A stretch of 64,000 bases of DNA from Shimia sp. (GCA_024224295.1 JAAENN010000245.1:17392-81391); one strand, 5' to 3'; shown: positions 19,574 to 29,133, numbered from the stretch's first letter. Numbers and translations: made by a program. Notes: a model not told the origin generated them from the letters alone.

Positions 19574-20239
19574 ATGAACCGTCTGTTCCATGTTCCGTTG
19601 TCCCCGTTTTGCCGCAAGGTGCGCCTCGTGATGGGGGAGAAGCGGCTTGAGGTGGAGCTGGTGGAGGAGCGCTATTGGGAGCAGGATCCTGATTTCCTGC
19701 GCCGCAATCCCGCCGCCAAAGTGCCGGTTCTGAAGATGGACGGTAAGATGATGGCGGACAGCAATGCCATCGTTGAATACCTTGAAGAGAAGTATCCCGA
19801 GCCGGCTTTGATGCCGCGAGATCCGGATGGGCGCTATGAAGTGCGGCGGCTTGTGGCGTGGTTTGATGACAAATTCCATCATGAGGTGACCTCAAAGCTG
19901 CTGTATGAGCGGGTCAATCGCAAGCTGATGGGCACAGGCTATCCGGACAGTACCCATGTCAAAGCCGGGGCCAAAGCGATCAAATATCACCTTGATTATA
20001 TGCACTGGTTGCTGGATCACCGCCGCTGGTTGGCGGGGGATGTGATGACCCTGGCGGATTTCACGGCGGCGGCGCATTTGAGCGCGCTGGATTACATCAG
20101 TGATGTGGATTGGAACCGCTCCGCCGTGGTCAAGGATTGGTATGCCACCATCAAGTCCCGTCCGGCGTTCCGGGCTGTGCTGGCAGATCAGGTGCCCGGC
20201 TTTCCGCCGCCTGCGCATTATGCTGATCTGGATTTCTGA
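19574..20239 (+). CDS. Glutathione S-transferase family protein
   Basis: This 221-residue protein has an N-terminal thioredoxin-like domain (PLSPFCRKVRLVMGEK; KVPVL; DSNAIVEYLEEKYPE) and an all-helical C-terminal half, the standard GST layout. The active-site Ser/Cys region SPFCRK suits several GST classes and no substrate can be named. I start at ATG 19574 rather than the GTG at 19562. It lies on the same strand as queG and a second GST. Confidence 0.88.
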   Translation: MNRLFHVPLSPFCRKVRLVMGEKRLEVELVEERYWEQDPDFLRRNPAAKVPVLKMDGKMMADSNAIVEYLEEKYPEPALMPRDPDGRYEVRRLVAWFDDKFHHEVTSKLLYERVNRKLMGTGYPDSTHVKAGAKAIKYHLDYMHWLLDHRRWLAGDVMTLADFTAAAHLSALDYISDVDWNRSAVVKDWYATIKSRPAFRAVLADQVPGFPPPAHYADLDF

Positions 20240-20328
20240 TCGCGGGCGCTGGCAAGGGGGCTGTCTGCGCCCTCGGCCTGACGGCCGCACCCCCAAAGGT
20301 ATTTCTGGACTGAGCAAGCGGGGGCGTC
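20240..20328 (+). repeat. GC-rich hairpin and conserved tail between gst and queG
   Basis: The gap has a GGGGGCTGTCTGCGCCC hairpin and a tail, CACCCCCAAAGGTATTTCTGG, resembling the palindromic elements after dxs and at 44927-45015. Such elements are scattered through many Rhodobacteraceae genomes. It could act as a terminator or mRNA-stabilising stem. Confidence 0.4.
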
Positions 20329-21366
20329 ATGGCGAATGATCTGACCACCCGCATGAAGGCGGAAGCCGTGGCCATGGGGTTTGATCTGGCCAAAGTGTGT
20401 CGTCCAGATTCGGTTGGCCATGTGGCGGCTGGTTTGGACGGGTTTCTCGCCAAAGACTACCACGGGCAGATGCAGTGGTTAGAAGCACGTAAGCATTGGC
20501 GTTCTGATCCGTCTGTGCTGTGGCCGGAGGCGCGCTCGGTGATTGTGCTTGGGGAAAGCTACACGCCGGAACATGATCCAACAGCGGTGCATGGAGAGGC
20601 AAATCGGGCGGCGATTTCGGTCTATGCGCAGAATCGCGACTATCATGACACGGTGAAAAAGCGCCTCAAACGGCTGGCGCGGTGGTTGATTGCGGAGACA
20701 AGCCCAGAGACGGAGGTGAAGGTGTTTGTGGACACAGCGCCGGTGCCGGAGAAGCCTTTGGGGCAAGCTGCCGGGCTTGGTTGGCAGGGCAAACATACCA
20801 ATCTGGTGAGTCGTGACCTTGGCTCTTGGTTCTTTATTGGCTCGGTGTTCACCACGCTGAAATTAGACACGGATACAGCGGAAATCGATCATTGCGGATC
20901 CTGTCGGGCCTGTCTGGATGCCTGTCCAACCGATGCTTTCCCAGCGCCGCATCAGATCGATGCACGGCGGTGTATTTCTTATCTGACCATTGAGCATCAC
21001 GGGCCGGTGGATGAGGAGTTGCGCGGGTTGATGGGCAACCGGATATATGGCTGTGATGATTGTTTGTCGGCCTGTCCGTGGAACAAGTTTGCCCAGAGTG
21101 CGCGGGAGATCAAGTATCACGCGCGCGACGAATTGATTGCGCCAAAACTGGCGGATTTGGCTGTGCTGGAAGACGCAGAGTTTCGTACGTTTTTCTCTGG
21201 CTCGCCGATCAAACGCATTGGGCGCAATCGGTTTGTACGCAATGTGCTGTATGCCATTGGCAATTCCGGGGATGGCGCGTTGAAGTCGGTGGCGCAGGGG
21301 CTGTGCGAAGATCCGGATGACACTGTGGCGGATGCGGCGCGCTGGGCGGTGGAGCGGCTGGGCTGA
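20329..21366 (+). CDS. queG: Epoxyqueuosine reductase
   Basis: This 345-residue cobalamin- and Fe-S-dependent enzyme makes queuosine from epoxyqueuosine in tRNA. The two [4Fe-4S] sites are visible in [16 protein letters not shown] and [14 protein letters not shown], and the family motif [18 protein letters not shown] lies before them. A C-terminal HEAT-like segment is short. Its stop overlaps the start of the following GST gene by one base. Confidence 0.96.
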   Translation: MANDLTTRMKAEAVAMGFDLAKVCRPDSVGHVAAGLDGFLAKDYHGQMQWLEARKHWRSDPSVLWPEARSVIVLGESYTPEHDPTAVHGEANRAAISVYAQNRDYHDTVKKRLKRLARWLIAETSPETEVKVFVDTAPVPEKPLGQAAGLGWQGKHTNLVSRDLGSWFFIGSVFTTLKLDTDTAEIDHCGSCRACLDACPTDAFPAPHQIDARRCISYLTIEHHGPVDEELRGLMGNRIYGCDDCLSACPWNKFAQSAREIKYHARDELIAPKLADLAVLEDAEFRTFFSGSPIKRIGRNRFVRNVLYAIGNSGDGALKSVAQGLCEDPDDTVADAARWAVERLG

Positions 21367-22016
21367 TGTCTGACGCCGCTGCAACATCGGTCACGCTCTG
21401 TGGCTTTGTGGACAGCATTTACACACAGGTGGTGCGGATGGCGCTGACGGCAAAAGCGGTGCCGTATGAGCTGCAGCATGAAGATCCTTTTGAGACGTCG
21501 GCGGCCGGATCACATCCGTTTGGGCGGGTGCCGGTGCTGAAGCATGGGGCGTTTACGCTTTATGAGACGGGCGCCATCACGCGCTATATTGAGCGGGCAT
21601 TTTCGGGCGTGTGCCTTGTACCGGACGCGGCCACATCGCTGGCGCGGATGGATCAGGTGATCGCGATGGCCGACAATTACGCCTATTGGCCGATGGTGCG
21701 GCAGGCCTATGCCCATGGGGTTGTGCGCCCGCAGGCCGGTGTCATCTCGGATATGGCGCAGGTGGATGCCGGGCTGGCCGCGGCGGATCCGGTGCTGGCG
21801 CAGTTGGACCACATTGCAACGGAAGGGCATGTGCTCAACGGGTTGCGGATCACTTTGGCGGATTGTCAGTTGGCACCGATGGTGGCCGCTTTGGCACAGC
21901 TGCCCGCGGGGCGTGCGCAGATTGCGCGCCATTGGGCTTTGAACAGCTGGCTGAATTGGATCAGCCACAGCCGGGTGTTTCGACAGGCCGTTCCTGAAGC
22001 GGCAGGCTTGACGTAG
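21366..22016 (+). CDS. Glutathione S-transferase family protein
   Basis: This 216-residue GST-like protein has the N-terminal thioredoxin fold (YTQVVRMALTAKAVPYE; GRVPVLKHG; YETGAITRYIE) and a helical C-terminal half. It starts one base into the queG stop codon, so it is co-translated. It differs in sequence from the GST before queG and is not a tandem copy. The substrate is unknown. Confidence 0.88.
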   Translation: MSDAAATSVTLCGFVDSIYTQVVRMALTAKAVPYELQHEDPFETSAAGSHPFGRVPVLKHGAFTLYETGAITRYIERAFSGVCLVPDAATSLARMDQVIAMADNYAYWPMVRQAYAHGVVRPQAGVISDMAQVDAGLAAADPVLAQLDHIATEGHVLNGLRITLADCQLAPMVAALAQLPAGRAQIARHWALNSWLNWISHSRVFRQAVPEAAGLT

Positions 22017-22067
22017 GCTATTTGGGCGCGCGGCGCAGGAGAGGATTTTTGGAGTGGTGGGTGTCGG

Positions 22068-22484
22068 ATGATTGGCTATGTTTGTGTGGGCGCCGACGAT
22101 CTGAATGGGGCGCAGCGGTTTTATTCGGCGTTTTTGCCAGCGCTGGGCTATGGGCTGAAAGTGGGTCCGGAAGGGTTGAGCTATGGGCTGCCGGTGCCGG
22201 AGGGCACGCGGCCGGTCTTACCCGATTTTTATGTCAAGCCGCCGTTTGACGGCCAAGCGGCTGGTGCGGGCAACGGCAACATGGTTGCGTTTGAAGCGCA
22301 GGATCAGGCGCAGGTGCGGGCGCTGCACGCCGCGGCACTTGGCGCAGGGGGGCGCGATGAAGGGCAGCCGGGATTTCGCGCTGACTATGGACCACGGTTT
22401 TACGTGGGGTATCTGCGTGACCCCCAAGGCAATAAGATCGCACTTTATTCCAGCAACCCGGACGACCCGAGCAGAGACGGGTAG
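22068..22484 (+). CDS. VOC family (glyoxalase-like) protein
   Basis: This 138-residue protein has the paired beta-alpha-beta-beta-beta units of the vicinal oxygen chelate fold: GYVCVGADDLNGAQRFYSAFL at the start and YVGYLRDPQGNKIAL near the end. Members bind a metal and act on varied small molecules, so the reaction cannot be named. It follows the second GST gene by about 50 bases. Confidence 0.85.
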   Translation: MIGYVCVGADDLNGAQRFYSAFLPALGYGLKVGPEGLSYGLPVPEGTRPVLPDFYVKPPFDGQAAGAGNGNMVAFEAQDQAQVRALHAAALGAGGRDEGQPGFRADYGPRFYVGYLRDPQGNKIALYSSNPDDPSRDG

Positions 22485-22578
22485 CGGCGCCGTTTGGCGG
22501 AGGGCGTGATCATGCACACAGCGGTGCGGAGGCGGACCTTGTGAGGCAGGCGGCAGGCGCGAACGCCTGCCTGTTGGC

Positions 22579-23079
22579 TTATCCGTTGCGTTTGGGCAGA
22601 ACCCAATCGGGGCGGGCGAAGTGGCAGGTGTAGCCGCCAAGGTTCTTTTCCAGATAGTCCTGATGATATTCTTCCGCCTGCCAGAAATCACTGACCAGCT
22701 CGACTTCGGTCACCACCTTGCCGGGCCAGAGGCCGGAGGCGTCCACGTCTTTGATGGTGTCTTCGGCCACCGCCTTTTGATCGGCGTCGGTGTAGTAAAT
22801 CGCGGAGCGGTAAGAGGTGCCGCGGTCGTTGCCCTGACGGTTAGGCGTGGTGGGGTCGTGGATCTGGAAGAAGAATTCCAAAAGCTTGCGATACGATGTT
22901 TTTGAGGGATCAAAAGTGATCTCGATCGCCTCGGCGTGGGTGCCGTGGTTTTGATATGTCGCGTTTGGGACGTCGCCGCCGGTGTAGCCAACACGGGTGG
23001 CCAAAACACCGTCCATTTTGCGGATCAGATCTTCCATGCCCCAAAAACAGCCGCCTGCCAGAACTGCGCGTTCGCTCAT
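22579..23079 (-). CDS. msrA: Peptide-methionine (S)-S-oxide reductase
   Basis: This 166-residue MsrA repairs S-methionine sulfoxide in proteins. The catalytic cysteine is C11 in [11 protein letters not shown], and the family motifs [27 protein letters not shown] and YHQDYLEKN are present. There is no signal peptide, so it is cytoplasmic. The start overlaps the msrB stop (ATGA), so the two are coupled. Confidence 0.97.
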   Translation of the reverse strand: MSERAVLAGGCFWGMEDLIRKMDGVLATRVGYTGGDVPNATYQNHGTHAEAIEITFDPSKTSYRKLLEFFFQIHDPTTPNRQGNDRGTSYRSAIYYTDADQKAVAEDTIKDVDASGLWPGKVVTEVELVSDFWQAEEYHQDYLEKNLGGYTCHFARPDWVLPKRNG

Positions 23080-23528
23080 TGGTCGATCTCCTCTACTTGA
23101 TCAAGAAAGGCGCCGTAGCCCTCGGCCTCCATATCGTTGCGGTGCACAAACCGTAGGGAGGCGGAGTTGATGCAGTAGCGCAGCCCGCCGCGGTCCTGCG
23201 GACCGTCGGGGAAGACGTGGCCAAGATGGCTGTCGCCGTGTTTGGAACGCACTTCGGTGCGAATCATACCCGCAGTGGCGTCATGGTGTTCGGTGACATG
23301 AGCGGTCTCAATTGGCTTTGTGAAGCTGGGCCAGCCGCAGCCGCTTTCGTATTTGTCAGAGCTGGCAAACAGCGGCTCGCCTGAGACCACATCGACATAA
23401 ATGCCGGGCTCTTTGTTGTAGAGCAGCTTGCCGGAGCCGGGGCGTTCGGTGCCGTTTTCCTGAGTGACCCAGAATTGCTCATCGGTGAGGGTGGCGATCA
23501 CATCGGTATCGCGGGTGTATTTGGTCAT
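23076..23528 (-). CDS. msrB: Peptide-methionine (R)-S-oxide reductase
   Basis: This 150-residue MsrB repairs R-methionine sulfoxide. The catalytic Cys119 is in [11 protein letters not shown] and the resolving-type Cys64 in ESGCGWPSF. The two CxxC pairs that bind zinc in many MsrB proteins are absent (VSGEPLF in place of the usual CGNPLF), so this is a zinc-free form. I start at MTKYTRD, which has a GGAGAC-like site upstream; longer in-frame extensions look like non-coding sequence. Confidence 0.95.
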   Translation of the reverse strand: MTKYTRDTDVIATLTDEQFWVTQENGTERPGSGKLLYNKEPGIYVDVVSGEPLFASSDKYESGCGWPSFTKPIETAHVTEHHDATAGMIRTEVRSKHGDSHLGHVFPDGPQDRGGLRYCINSASLRFVHRNDMEAEGYGAFLDQVEEIDQ

Positions 23529-23611
23529 GCGCGTCTCCTTCCCTGATCTCGTCGTGCTGATCAGTGTCCTGTGTTCAGGCATATGGGAGGATACGGGGGT
23601 TTGAAAAGAGG

Positions 23612-23653
23612 GGATCACGCCGACGTGTCGCGGTGCAACATTTGGCGTGATCC
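23612..23653 (-). terminator. Stem-loop after the thioredoxin-like gene
   Basis: A perfect ten-base inverted repeat (GGATCACGCC / GGCGTGATCC) with a 22-base spacer lies just after the stop on the minus strand. On that strand it is followed by CCTCTTTTC, a weak T run. It probably ends the ccdA-thioredoxin transcript. Confidence 0.5.
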
Positions 23654-23660
23654 GGAAAGC

Positions 23661-24068
23661 TTAGGCCGTGGCGGCGGTGAGGGCGGTGTCCAAGAGTGCT
23701 TTGATCTTGGATTTGTTGGTGCCTGCAACGATGCGGCCGAGTTCCTGATTGCCTTTGAGCACCACCAAAGTGGAGCGGCGTGGGATCTTTAGCGCGCGAG
23801 AAAGATCGGAATTACTGTGCTGATCCCAGTCGACATTGATGAAAGTGATGGCGTTGCCGTAGGCGGGGTTGGATTGTTTGAGCGCGTTGATGGCGCGTTC
23901 TTGTGCGGCGCAGGTGGTGCACCACTCGGTTTTGAAATCCAGGAACACAGTATCGCCAGCAGCGAGGTGTTTTTTGACCAGGCCCGGGGTGTAGTCGGTG
24001 GCGGCGCGGGCGGCCATGGGCAGGGCCAGCGTGGCGGCGGCAGAAGCGAGGAAGGTGCGACGGTGCAT
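23661..24068 (-). CDS. Thioredoxin family protein with Tat-type signal
   Basis: This 135-residue protein begins MHRRTFLASAAATLALPMAA, a twin-arginine-like signal, followed by a small thioredoxin fold with the active site EWCTTC and the strand ITFINVDWD. It is predicted to act in the periplasm as a reductant. It is encoded just after ccdA on the same strand, which suggests that CcdA supplies its electrons. Its target is not visible; cytochrome c maturation or periplasmic disulfide repair are possible. Confidence 0.85.
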   Translation of the reverse strand: MHRRTFLASAAATLALPMAARAATDYTPGLVKKHLAAGDTVFLDFKTEWCTTCAAQERAINALKQSNPAYGNAITFINVDWDQHSNSDLSRALKIPRRSTLVVLKGNQELGRIVAGTNKSKIKALLDTALTAATA

Positions 24069-24082
24069 GAGGGGAACTCCTT

Positions 24083-24796
24083 TTAAAGGGCAACAGAGAG
24101 ATCGAGCAGCCAGGGGGGCAGGACACCCAAGAGCCAGATTTCGATCATGTGGTGAACGTTGAAAAATAGCGCGAGGCCGGTGAGGAAGAAGACGCCGCCT
24201 AGGATGGGACGCGATTTTGCGGCGATGGCGCGGAGGGTGGCTTGGTGTTTGCCAAGCGCCGAGCGGGCGCCGTAGCCGAGACCTAGGATCAAGGTGGAGA
24301 CGCCGGCGGCAAAGGCGATCATGATGACGGTGGCATGGGTGAGGCTTTCGCCTTGAGACGCGAGCGCGATTGCGCCACCCAGTGTTGGCCCGATGCAAGG
24401 GGACCAGACGAGGCCGAGCAGCAGGCCGCCGAGGAATTGGCCCTGAAGGCTGGTGTGGTCCACCGCGTTGAGCGTGCTATCTGCGGAAGCGGCCATGCCT
24501 GCGGTGGCAGTCGAAAAGGCGGTGCTGAACTGCGGGACCAGAAGGACGGCGCCGAAGCCCATCATCAGGATCGCCCCGGCTTTGGAGAGCGTTTCCGGTG
24601 TCAGGCCAACGGCGTGGCCAAAGACAGTGACGGCCATGCCAAACACAACAAAGCTAAGGCTCATGCCGAGGGCCAAAACAGCTGGGCCATGGCGGGAGGC
24701 TTGCAGCGCGCTGGTCAGCACGATGGGCAGAACCGGCACCACGCAGGGGTTGATCAGGGTCAGCAGACCCGCGCCATATGCAAAAAGGTATTCCAT
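24083..24796 (-). CDS. ccdA: Cytochrome c biogenesis/thiol-transfer protein CcdA
   Basis: This 237-residue protein with about six membrane segments belongs to the DsbD/CcdA family, which moves electrons from cytoplasmic thioredoxin to the periplasm. The first redox cysteine is in LINPCVVPVLPIV and the second in VWSPCIGPTLGG. It is followed 14 bases later by a Tat-exported thioredoxin, its likely partner. Confidence 0.93.
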   Translation of the reverse strand: MEYLFAYGAGLLTLINPCVVPVLPIVLTSALQASRHGPAVLALGMSLSFVVFGMAVTVFGHAVGLTPETLSKAGAILMMGFGAVLLVPQFSTAFSTATAGMAASADSTLNAVDHTSLQGQFLGGLLLGLVWSPCIGPTLGGAIALASQGESLTHATVIMIAFAAGVSTLILGLGYGARSALGKHQATLRAIAAKSRPILGGVFFLTGLALFFNVHHMIEIWLLGVLPPWLLDLSVAL

Positions 24797-24853
24797 GGCT
24801 TCTTTGTGCCAACAGCAGCGGGCCGTGTCATGTCAAACAGCGGTGACGCGGGA

Positions 24854-25729
24854 TCACTTGGCCGTGTGCGATTGTTTCGACAGTTGCACGGCAAGGATGC
24901 CGGCGCAGATCACGGCGACGCCGATGATGTCCCAAAATCCGAGCTTTTCACCAAGAATCATGGCCGCGATAGCGACGCCGAAGAAGGGGTTGAGGAAGTG
25001 GAATGTGGCGGCTTTCACTGCCCCAATGCGGGCGACAAGCGCAAACCAGATCCAGGTGGCGAAGAGGCCTGGTGCCACAATGGTGTAGATGAAGGCGGTC
25101 AGCATTTTGGGGTTCCAGTTGACTGTCCAGGTTTCAAACACCAGCGAAGCAAAAAAGAGCGTGATCGCACCGACGTACATTTGCAGGCCGACGATCATGA
25201 TGACGTTGCCGCCGGAGGAGGCGTTCCGTACGGCAAGCGTGGCAATGGCCAAGGCAGTTGCGCCAATGACGCAGAGGAGCACGCCAAAGAGGTCAACGCC
25301 GTTGCTGAGCCGCCCTGCCATGATCAGGAGCACGCCGCCGAAGCCGACGATGAGGCCGATGGAGCCCATGGGGCTGAGCTTTTCGCCTTTGGCGGCCCAC
25401 CCGAGCAATGCGACGATCAAGGGCATGGTGGAGGCAATGATAGAGGCGAGGGAGGCCTCGATGGTGGTCATCGCAGTAAAGTTCAGGCCCAAGTAGAGCG
25501 CGTTTTGGCAGAGGCCAAAGAGGATGGTGGCGCGCCATTGCGCGGGTGTCAGGTGCCAGGATTGCCCCAAAGCACGGGCGATGATCACGCCGATGGTGCC
25601 TGCGATGGCAAAGCGCAACGAGGAGATCATCAAAGGCGGCGCATCAGCCACAATGATGCGTGCGGAGGTGAAAGCAGAGGACCAGATCAGGGCAAAGAGC
25701 AGCCCCATGCCAAGTGCGCGGATATCCAT
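24854..25729 (-). CDS. DMT superfamily (EamA) transporter
   Basis: This 291-residue protein has ten predicted membrane segments in two EamA repeats, the first beginning LFALIWSSAFTSARIIVADAPP and the second near LFGVLLCVIGATALA. DMT proteins export metabolites such as amino acids, but the substrate here is unknown. I choose ATG 25729; an upstream in-frame ATG at 25804 adds hydrophilic residues that do not fit the family. Confidence 0.88.
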   Translation of the reverse strand: MDIRALGMGLLFALIWSSAFTSARIIVADAPPLMISSLRFAIAGTIGVIIARALGQSWHLTPAQWRATILFGLCQNALYLGLNFTAMTTIEASLASIIASTMPLIVALLGWAAKGEKLSPMGSIGLIVGFGGVLLIMAGRLSNGVDLFGVLLCVIGATALAIATLAVRNASSGGNVIMIVGLQMYVGAITLFFASLVFETWTVNWNPKMLTAFIYTIVAPGLFATWIWFALVARIGAVKAATFHFLNPFFGVAIAAMILGEKLGFWDIIGVAVICAGILAVQLSKQSHTAK

Positions 25730-25819
25730 GATGCCTGCCTCAAGTGATTGCTTTGTGAAGGTGTTCTCTGGCGCGAGGTAAACGCATGTCTCGCCGGGTT
25801 GCAAGCGGCGGTTTAGCGA

Positions 25820-26884
25820 TCAGGCCTCGGCGCGTTTGAGGAGGCCGCGCAGGCCACGGCGACGGCGTTCACGTTTTTGCGGATCAAGCGGGAAGAAGGC
25901 GTCCACGACGATGTAGGCTATGAGGACGAAGATCAGCGCATTGCCGATTTGCACAAGGCGGTCGATCATTTTTACATCTGCGTCTTTGCCAAAGGGGGCG
26001 ATGGAACCGCCAAACAAGATCACGGTGGTGGTGAGGGCGGTGCCGCCCATCGAGGCATCCGGTCGGTCAGAGATGAACCAGTAGGACAGCAGGAAAGCGG
26101 CCACGGCAAAGACGAGCAACGCGGTCAGCATCAAGGGCGCGATGACCGTGAGTTCGTAGCAGGCAATGGCGACAAGACCGCCAATGAAGTTGGCCTTCAT
26201 CATATTTTTGGCCACAACCGGACCGGCAGCTGTTGCGGTGGAGAGTTGTTGGGACAAGATGGCGACAAAGAGGAGCGTCACGAGAGCGCCGCTGCCAATC
26301 AGGTAGAAGTAGATCGCAAAGGGGATCGTGACCAGCGACATGCGCAGCACCAACCGGTTGGGATCATAATGCGGCGCGTCGGGTTTGGCCGCTGCTGCAA
26401 CACCTTGCGGCGTGGGCGGGAAAAAGTGGAACATCGCCACGGTCCAGAGCCACGCCAACACAAGGTTGAGGGGGATCCAGATCACCAAAATCAGCGCGAG
26501 GTCTTGGGATGTGAGCACCAGAGTTGGCAGCATCAATGCCGCCATAAGGGCCAGCACGACGCTGAGTATGCCCGCACCCTTGGTAGACCAATAGAAACAG
26601 GTTGCGACAGCCAGCGCGAGCGCCATGAGGAAGGCCACGGGGTATGGCGCAAGCGCGGTGGAGAACACCCAAGACGCGACCAGAAACACCACCGCCTGCC
26701 GGAACAACGTGCGGATGGCGACGGGCGGCATTGGACCGGGAGCCTGCAGGAACAGCACCACAAACACGGTGCAAATAGTGGCCAGCGGCCAGCCGATCAG
26801 AATGGCGAGGGCAAAGCTGCCGGACACGCCGATTGCCAACCGCAAGCCGCGTCGTTCCAGGGCTGGGCTGGCCTCAGTAGGCAT
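25820..26884 (-). CDS. DUF2955/FUSC-like inner-membrane protein
   Basis: This 354-residue protein has two blocks of hydrophobic helices (residues about 15-150 and 190-330) with a charged C-terminal tail (RRRRGLRGLLKR). It matches the DUF2955 pattern (GWPLATICTVFVVLFLQAPGPMPP), which is related to aromatic-acid exporter and FUSC proteins. It overlaps the HlyD gene by 11 bases and is the last gene of the AI-2E/HlyD/DUF2955 unit. Export of a small toxic compound is a reasonable guess. Confidence 0.75.
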   Translation of the reverse strand: MPTEASPALERRGLRLAIGVSGSFALAILIGWPLATICTVFVVLFLQAPGPMPPVAIRTLFRQAVVFLVASWVFSTALAPYPVAFLMALALAVATCFYWSTKGAGILSVVLALMAALMLPTLVLTSQDLALILVIWIPLNLVLAWLWTVAMFHFFPPTPQGVAAAAKPDAPHYDPNRLVLRMSLVTIPFAIYFYLIGSGALVTLLFVAILSQQLSTATAAGPVVAKNMMKANFIGGLVAIACYELTVIAPLMLTALLVFAVAAFLLSYWFISDRPDASMGGTALTTTVILFGGSIAPFGKDADVKMIDRLVQIGNALIFVLIAYIVVDAFFPLDPQKRERRRRGLRGLLKRAEA

Positions 26885-27938
26885 AAGACAGCCAGGACAC
26901 CATTTTGATGTACACGCGGCCGACCAGATTCAAGAAAGTATTGTCGTTGGTGTAGACAATCACATCGGCCTGCCCATTTACGTTGAAGCGTACGTCATCC
27001 GTTTCGTCACCCTCGGTGTAGCCTGGCAGAATGATGCGCAAGGCAAAACGTTGCGGATCGCGCAGCCAGCCGTTGGCGCGAGGAATTTCGGTGGCCTCAC
27101 CAGGCTTGCTTTTGGTGCCGTCCGAACTTGCGGCGCTCAGGCTGGCGACCTCCCCTTTGAAGATTTTGCCGGGATGCATGTCGAGCACTACATCCACCGG
27201 ATCACCTTTCTTGATGTTGCCGAGGTTGTTTTCGGTCAGGTAAGCCTCGACCCAAACATTGGTCGCATCGATGAAAGTCATCAGGCTTTGGCCTGATTTG
27301 GCGTAGTTGCCCTCAGCGATGTCCAGATCAGAGAGCACGCCGCGGGCAGGGGCTTCGAGCGCTGTCCAGCTGAGTTTCAACTCGGCATCTGCAAGTTTGG
27401 CCAAGGCGGCCTGAATACGCGGGTTGTCTTCGCCGGTGCTGCCAAGGGCTTTCTGTTCACTTTCTAGGTCGGCCTGAGCTTGCTCCAGCTCGGATTCTGC
27501 ATCGGCCAGACGGCGCCGGGCCTCATCCGCTTTAGCAACAGCGATCAGGCCTTTTTCTTCCAGTTCAAACACTCGGGCAGATTGCAGGCGCTCGGTTTCC
27601 AGATCGGTTTGCGCACGGGTGACGCGGGTTTGCGCGCTGCTGACATCGGCGCTGTCGGCACCCACGTCTTGAGTGGCTCGTTCCAGATCCGCCTCGGCGC
27701 TTTGTTTTTGGATTTCGAACTGACGTGAATCGATGCGGGCAATCACGGTGCCAGCTTCGACAATTTCACCGTTTTCTGCGTTGATCTCAATCATAGTGCC
27801 AGACACCTGGGGGGTGACTGGTGTGATGATGGCTTTAACACGGGCGTTGGAGGTGAACGGCGTGATGCGATCTGCTGCAAGATACCAGGATACCACTATG
27901 AAGAGGAGAGCAAGGATGCTCCAAAACGTACGCTTCAT
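26874..27938 (-). CDS. HlyD/EmrA family membrane fusion protein
   Basis: This 354-residue periplasmic adaptor has one N-terminal membrane anchor (residues about 5-25), a split biotinyl-lipoyl domain (TVIARIDSRQFEIQK; WTALEAPARGVLSDLD) and between them a long coiled coil rich in Glu, Ala and Arg. It would link an inner-membrane exporter, most likely the DUF2955 protein encoded next, to an outer channel not encoded here. Its ATG overlaps the stop of the upstream gene. Confidence 0.9.
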   Translation of the reverse strand: MKRTFWSILALLFIVVSWYLAADRITPFTSNARVKAIITPVTPQVSGTMIEINAENGEIVEAGTVIARIDSRQFEIQKQSAEADLERATQDVGADSADVSSAQTRVTRAQTDLETERLQSARVFELEEKGLIAVAKADEARRRLADAESELEQAQADLESEQKALGSTGEDNPRIQAALAKLADAELKLSWTALEAPARGVLSDLDIAEGNYAKSGQSLMTFIDATNVWVEAYLTENNLGNIKKGDPVDVVLDMHPGKIFKGEVASLSAASSDGTKSKPGEATEIPRANGWLRDPQRFALRIILPGYTEGDETDDVRFNVNGQADVIVYTNDNTFLNLVGRVYIKMVSWLSYAY

Positions 27939-29020
27939 TGGCGGGCTTCCTCTAGTGCTTCGGCATCCGCTTCGATTTCCTCAGCCACCTCCGCGTCCAT
28001 CCAAGCAATAACAAGTTCGTAGAATACGGACAGGATTACTGGCCCAACAAAAATACCGATCAAGCCGCCGGAAAGCACGCCGCCAATCACACCCACCAGG
28101 ATCACTAAGATTGGTGTGTGGAGACCTTTTGCAATGAAGATCGGGCGCAGGAAGTTGTCCATCAACATCAGCGGAATCATAATGGCGGTGAACAGGAGCG
28201 CGGCGCTGGTTCCCATTGACCCCCAAGCCCAGATCACCAGCGGGATCACAACGATGGTTGGGCCAACCTGAATGATGCCGAGGATCAGTACGACAACGGC
28301 CAATGGACCAGCGGCCTCAATGCCAAAGAGCATCATGACAACGCCCATGAGGCCCGCTTGCAGAGCGGCCACGCCCAATACGCCGCGCGACACATTGCGT
28401 ACGGTGGCGGCAGCCATGTCTACAAATTCGCCGCCCTTGGGCGCAAAGACGCGGTTGCCAAATTTTTGCACCATATCGCCGAGTTTTGGCCCGGGGGAGA
28501 GCATCATGCCCATGACAATCACAGAGAGTGCCATGGCCAGCAATTGGAAGCTCAGCCCCGCAACTGCGCCACCGATGGTGGAGGCAAAACCCAACACCAC
28601 ATCGCCATAGCGCTCCAGCGCGAGGGCGAGGTTGTTGTTGAACAAGTTCCAGATTTCGGTGGCTTTGGGACCAACAAGCGCGATCTCGCTGAGCCCTTCA
28701 GGGGCTGGCGGTAAATCAAGCTTGCCAGTTTGAAGTTTGTCGCTGAGGTCGTTGAAGTGGGCAAAAAAGCTGCTGACTGAAGCCCAGAGCGGGCCAATCG
28801 TGAGGCCAAATCCTAAGAGTGTGATCAGGGTCGAGGCCAACCCACGACGGCCGCCGAGTTTGGCGGAGAGCCAGTCGAAAAGAGGGTAGATTGCGACGGC
28901 CAGAATGATGGCCCAGACCACAATGCCGGAGAGCGGCAGGATGATGGTGAAAGCCGCAAAGGCAAACACGCCAAGAAACAGTAGCCGTATACCAAGATCG
29001 ATCAATCGTCTTTCATCCAT
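27935..29020 (-). CDS. AI-2E family transporter
   Basis: This 361-residue protein has about eight membrane segments typical of the AI-2E (PerM/TqsA) family, including VWAIILAVAIYPLFDWL and a soluble-looking loop near residues 80-130. Members transport diverse small molecules, and a quorum-signal role is not implied. It is first in the leftward unit with HlyD and DUF2955 genes, all with ATGA-type overlaps. Confidence 0.9.
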   Translation of the reverse strand: MDERRLIDLGIRLLFLGVFAFAAFTIILPLSGIVVWAIILAVAIYPLFDWLSAKLGGRRGLASTLITLLGFGLTIGPLWASVSSFFAHFNDLSDKLQTGKLDLPPAPEGLSEIALVGPKATEIWNLFNNNLALALERYGDVVLGFASTIGGAVAGLSFQLLAMALSVIVMGMMLSPGPKLGDMVQKFGNRVFAPKGGEFVDMAAATVRNVSRGVLGVAALQAGLMGVVMMLFGIEAAGPLAVVVLILGIIQVGPTIVVIPLVIWAWGSMGTSAALLFTAIMIPLMLMDNFLRPIFIAKGLHTPILVILVGVIGGVLSGGLIGIFVGPVILSVFYELVIAWMDAEVAEEIEADAEALEEARQ

Positions 29021-29133
29021 CGTGAATACTTCCCTTATTGTTCAAATTCCGCTTAGGCTGGCCGAGTATTTGTGGCTTATGCGGTTGTTATGAGGGCATC
29101 TTTGCACAGCCTGAGGTGATTTGAGGACAAAAA

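Noticed and set aside
19574..22016. The two GST-like genes as a tandem duplication around queG
   Set aside because: Their sequences differ throughout, including the thioredoxin-like half, so they are separate subfamilies, not a recent duplication.
24335..25747. Open frame of 470 codons on the plus strand over ccdA and the DMT gene
   Set aside because: It is full of Gly, Asp, His and Lys with low complexity, and opposes two clear membrane-protein genes.
25877..26908. Open frame of 343 codons opposite the DUF2955 gene
   Set aside because: It is a hydrophilic shadow of a hydrophobic gene and has no motif.
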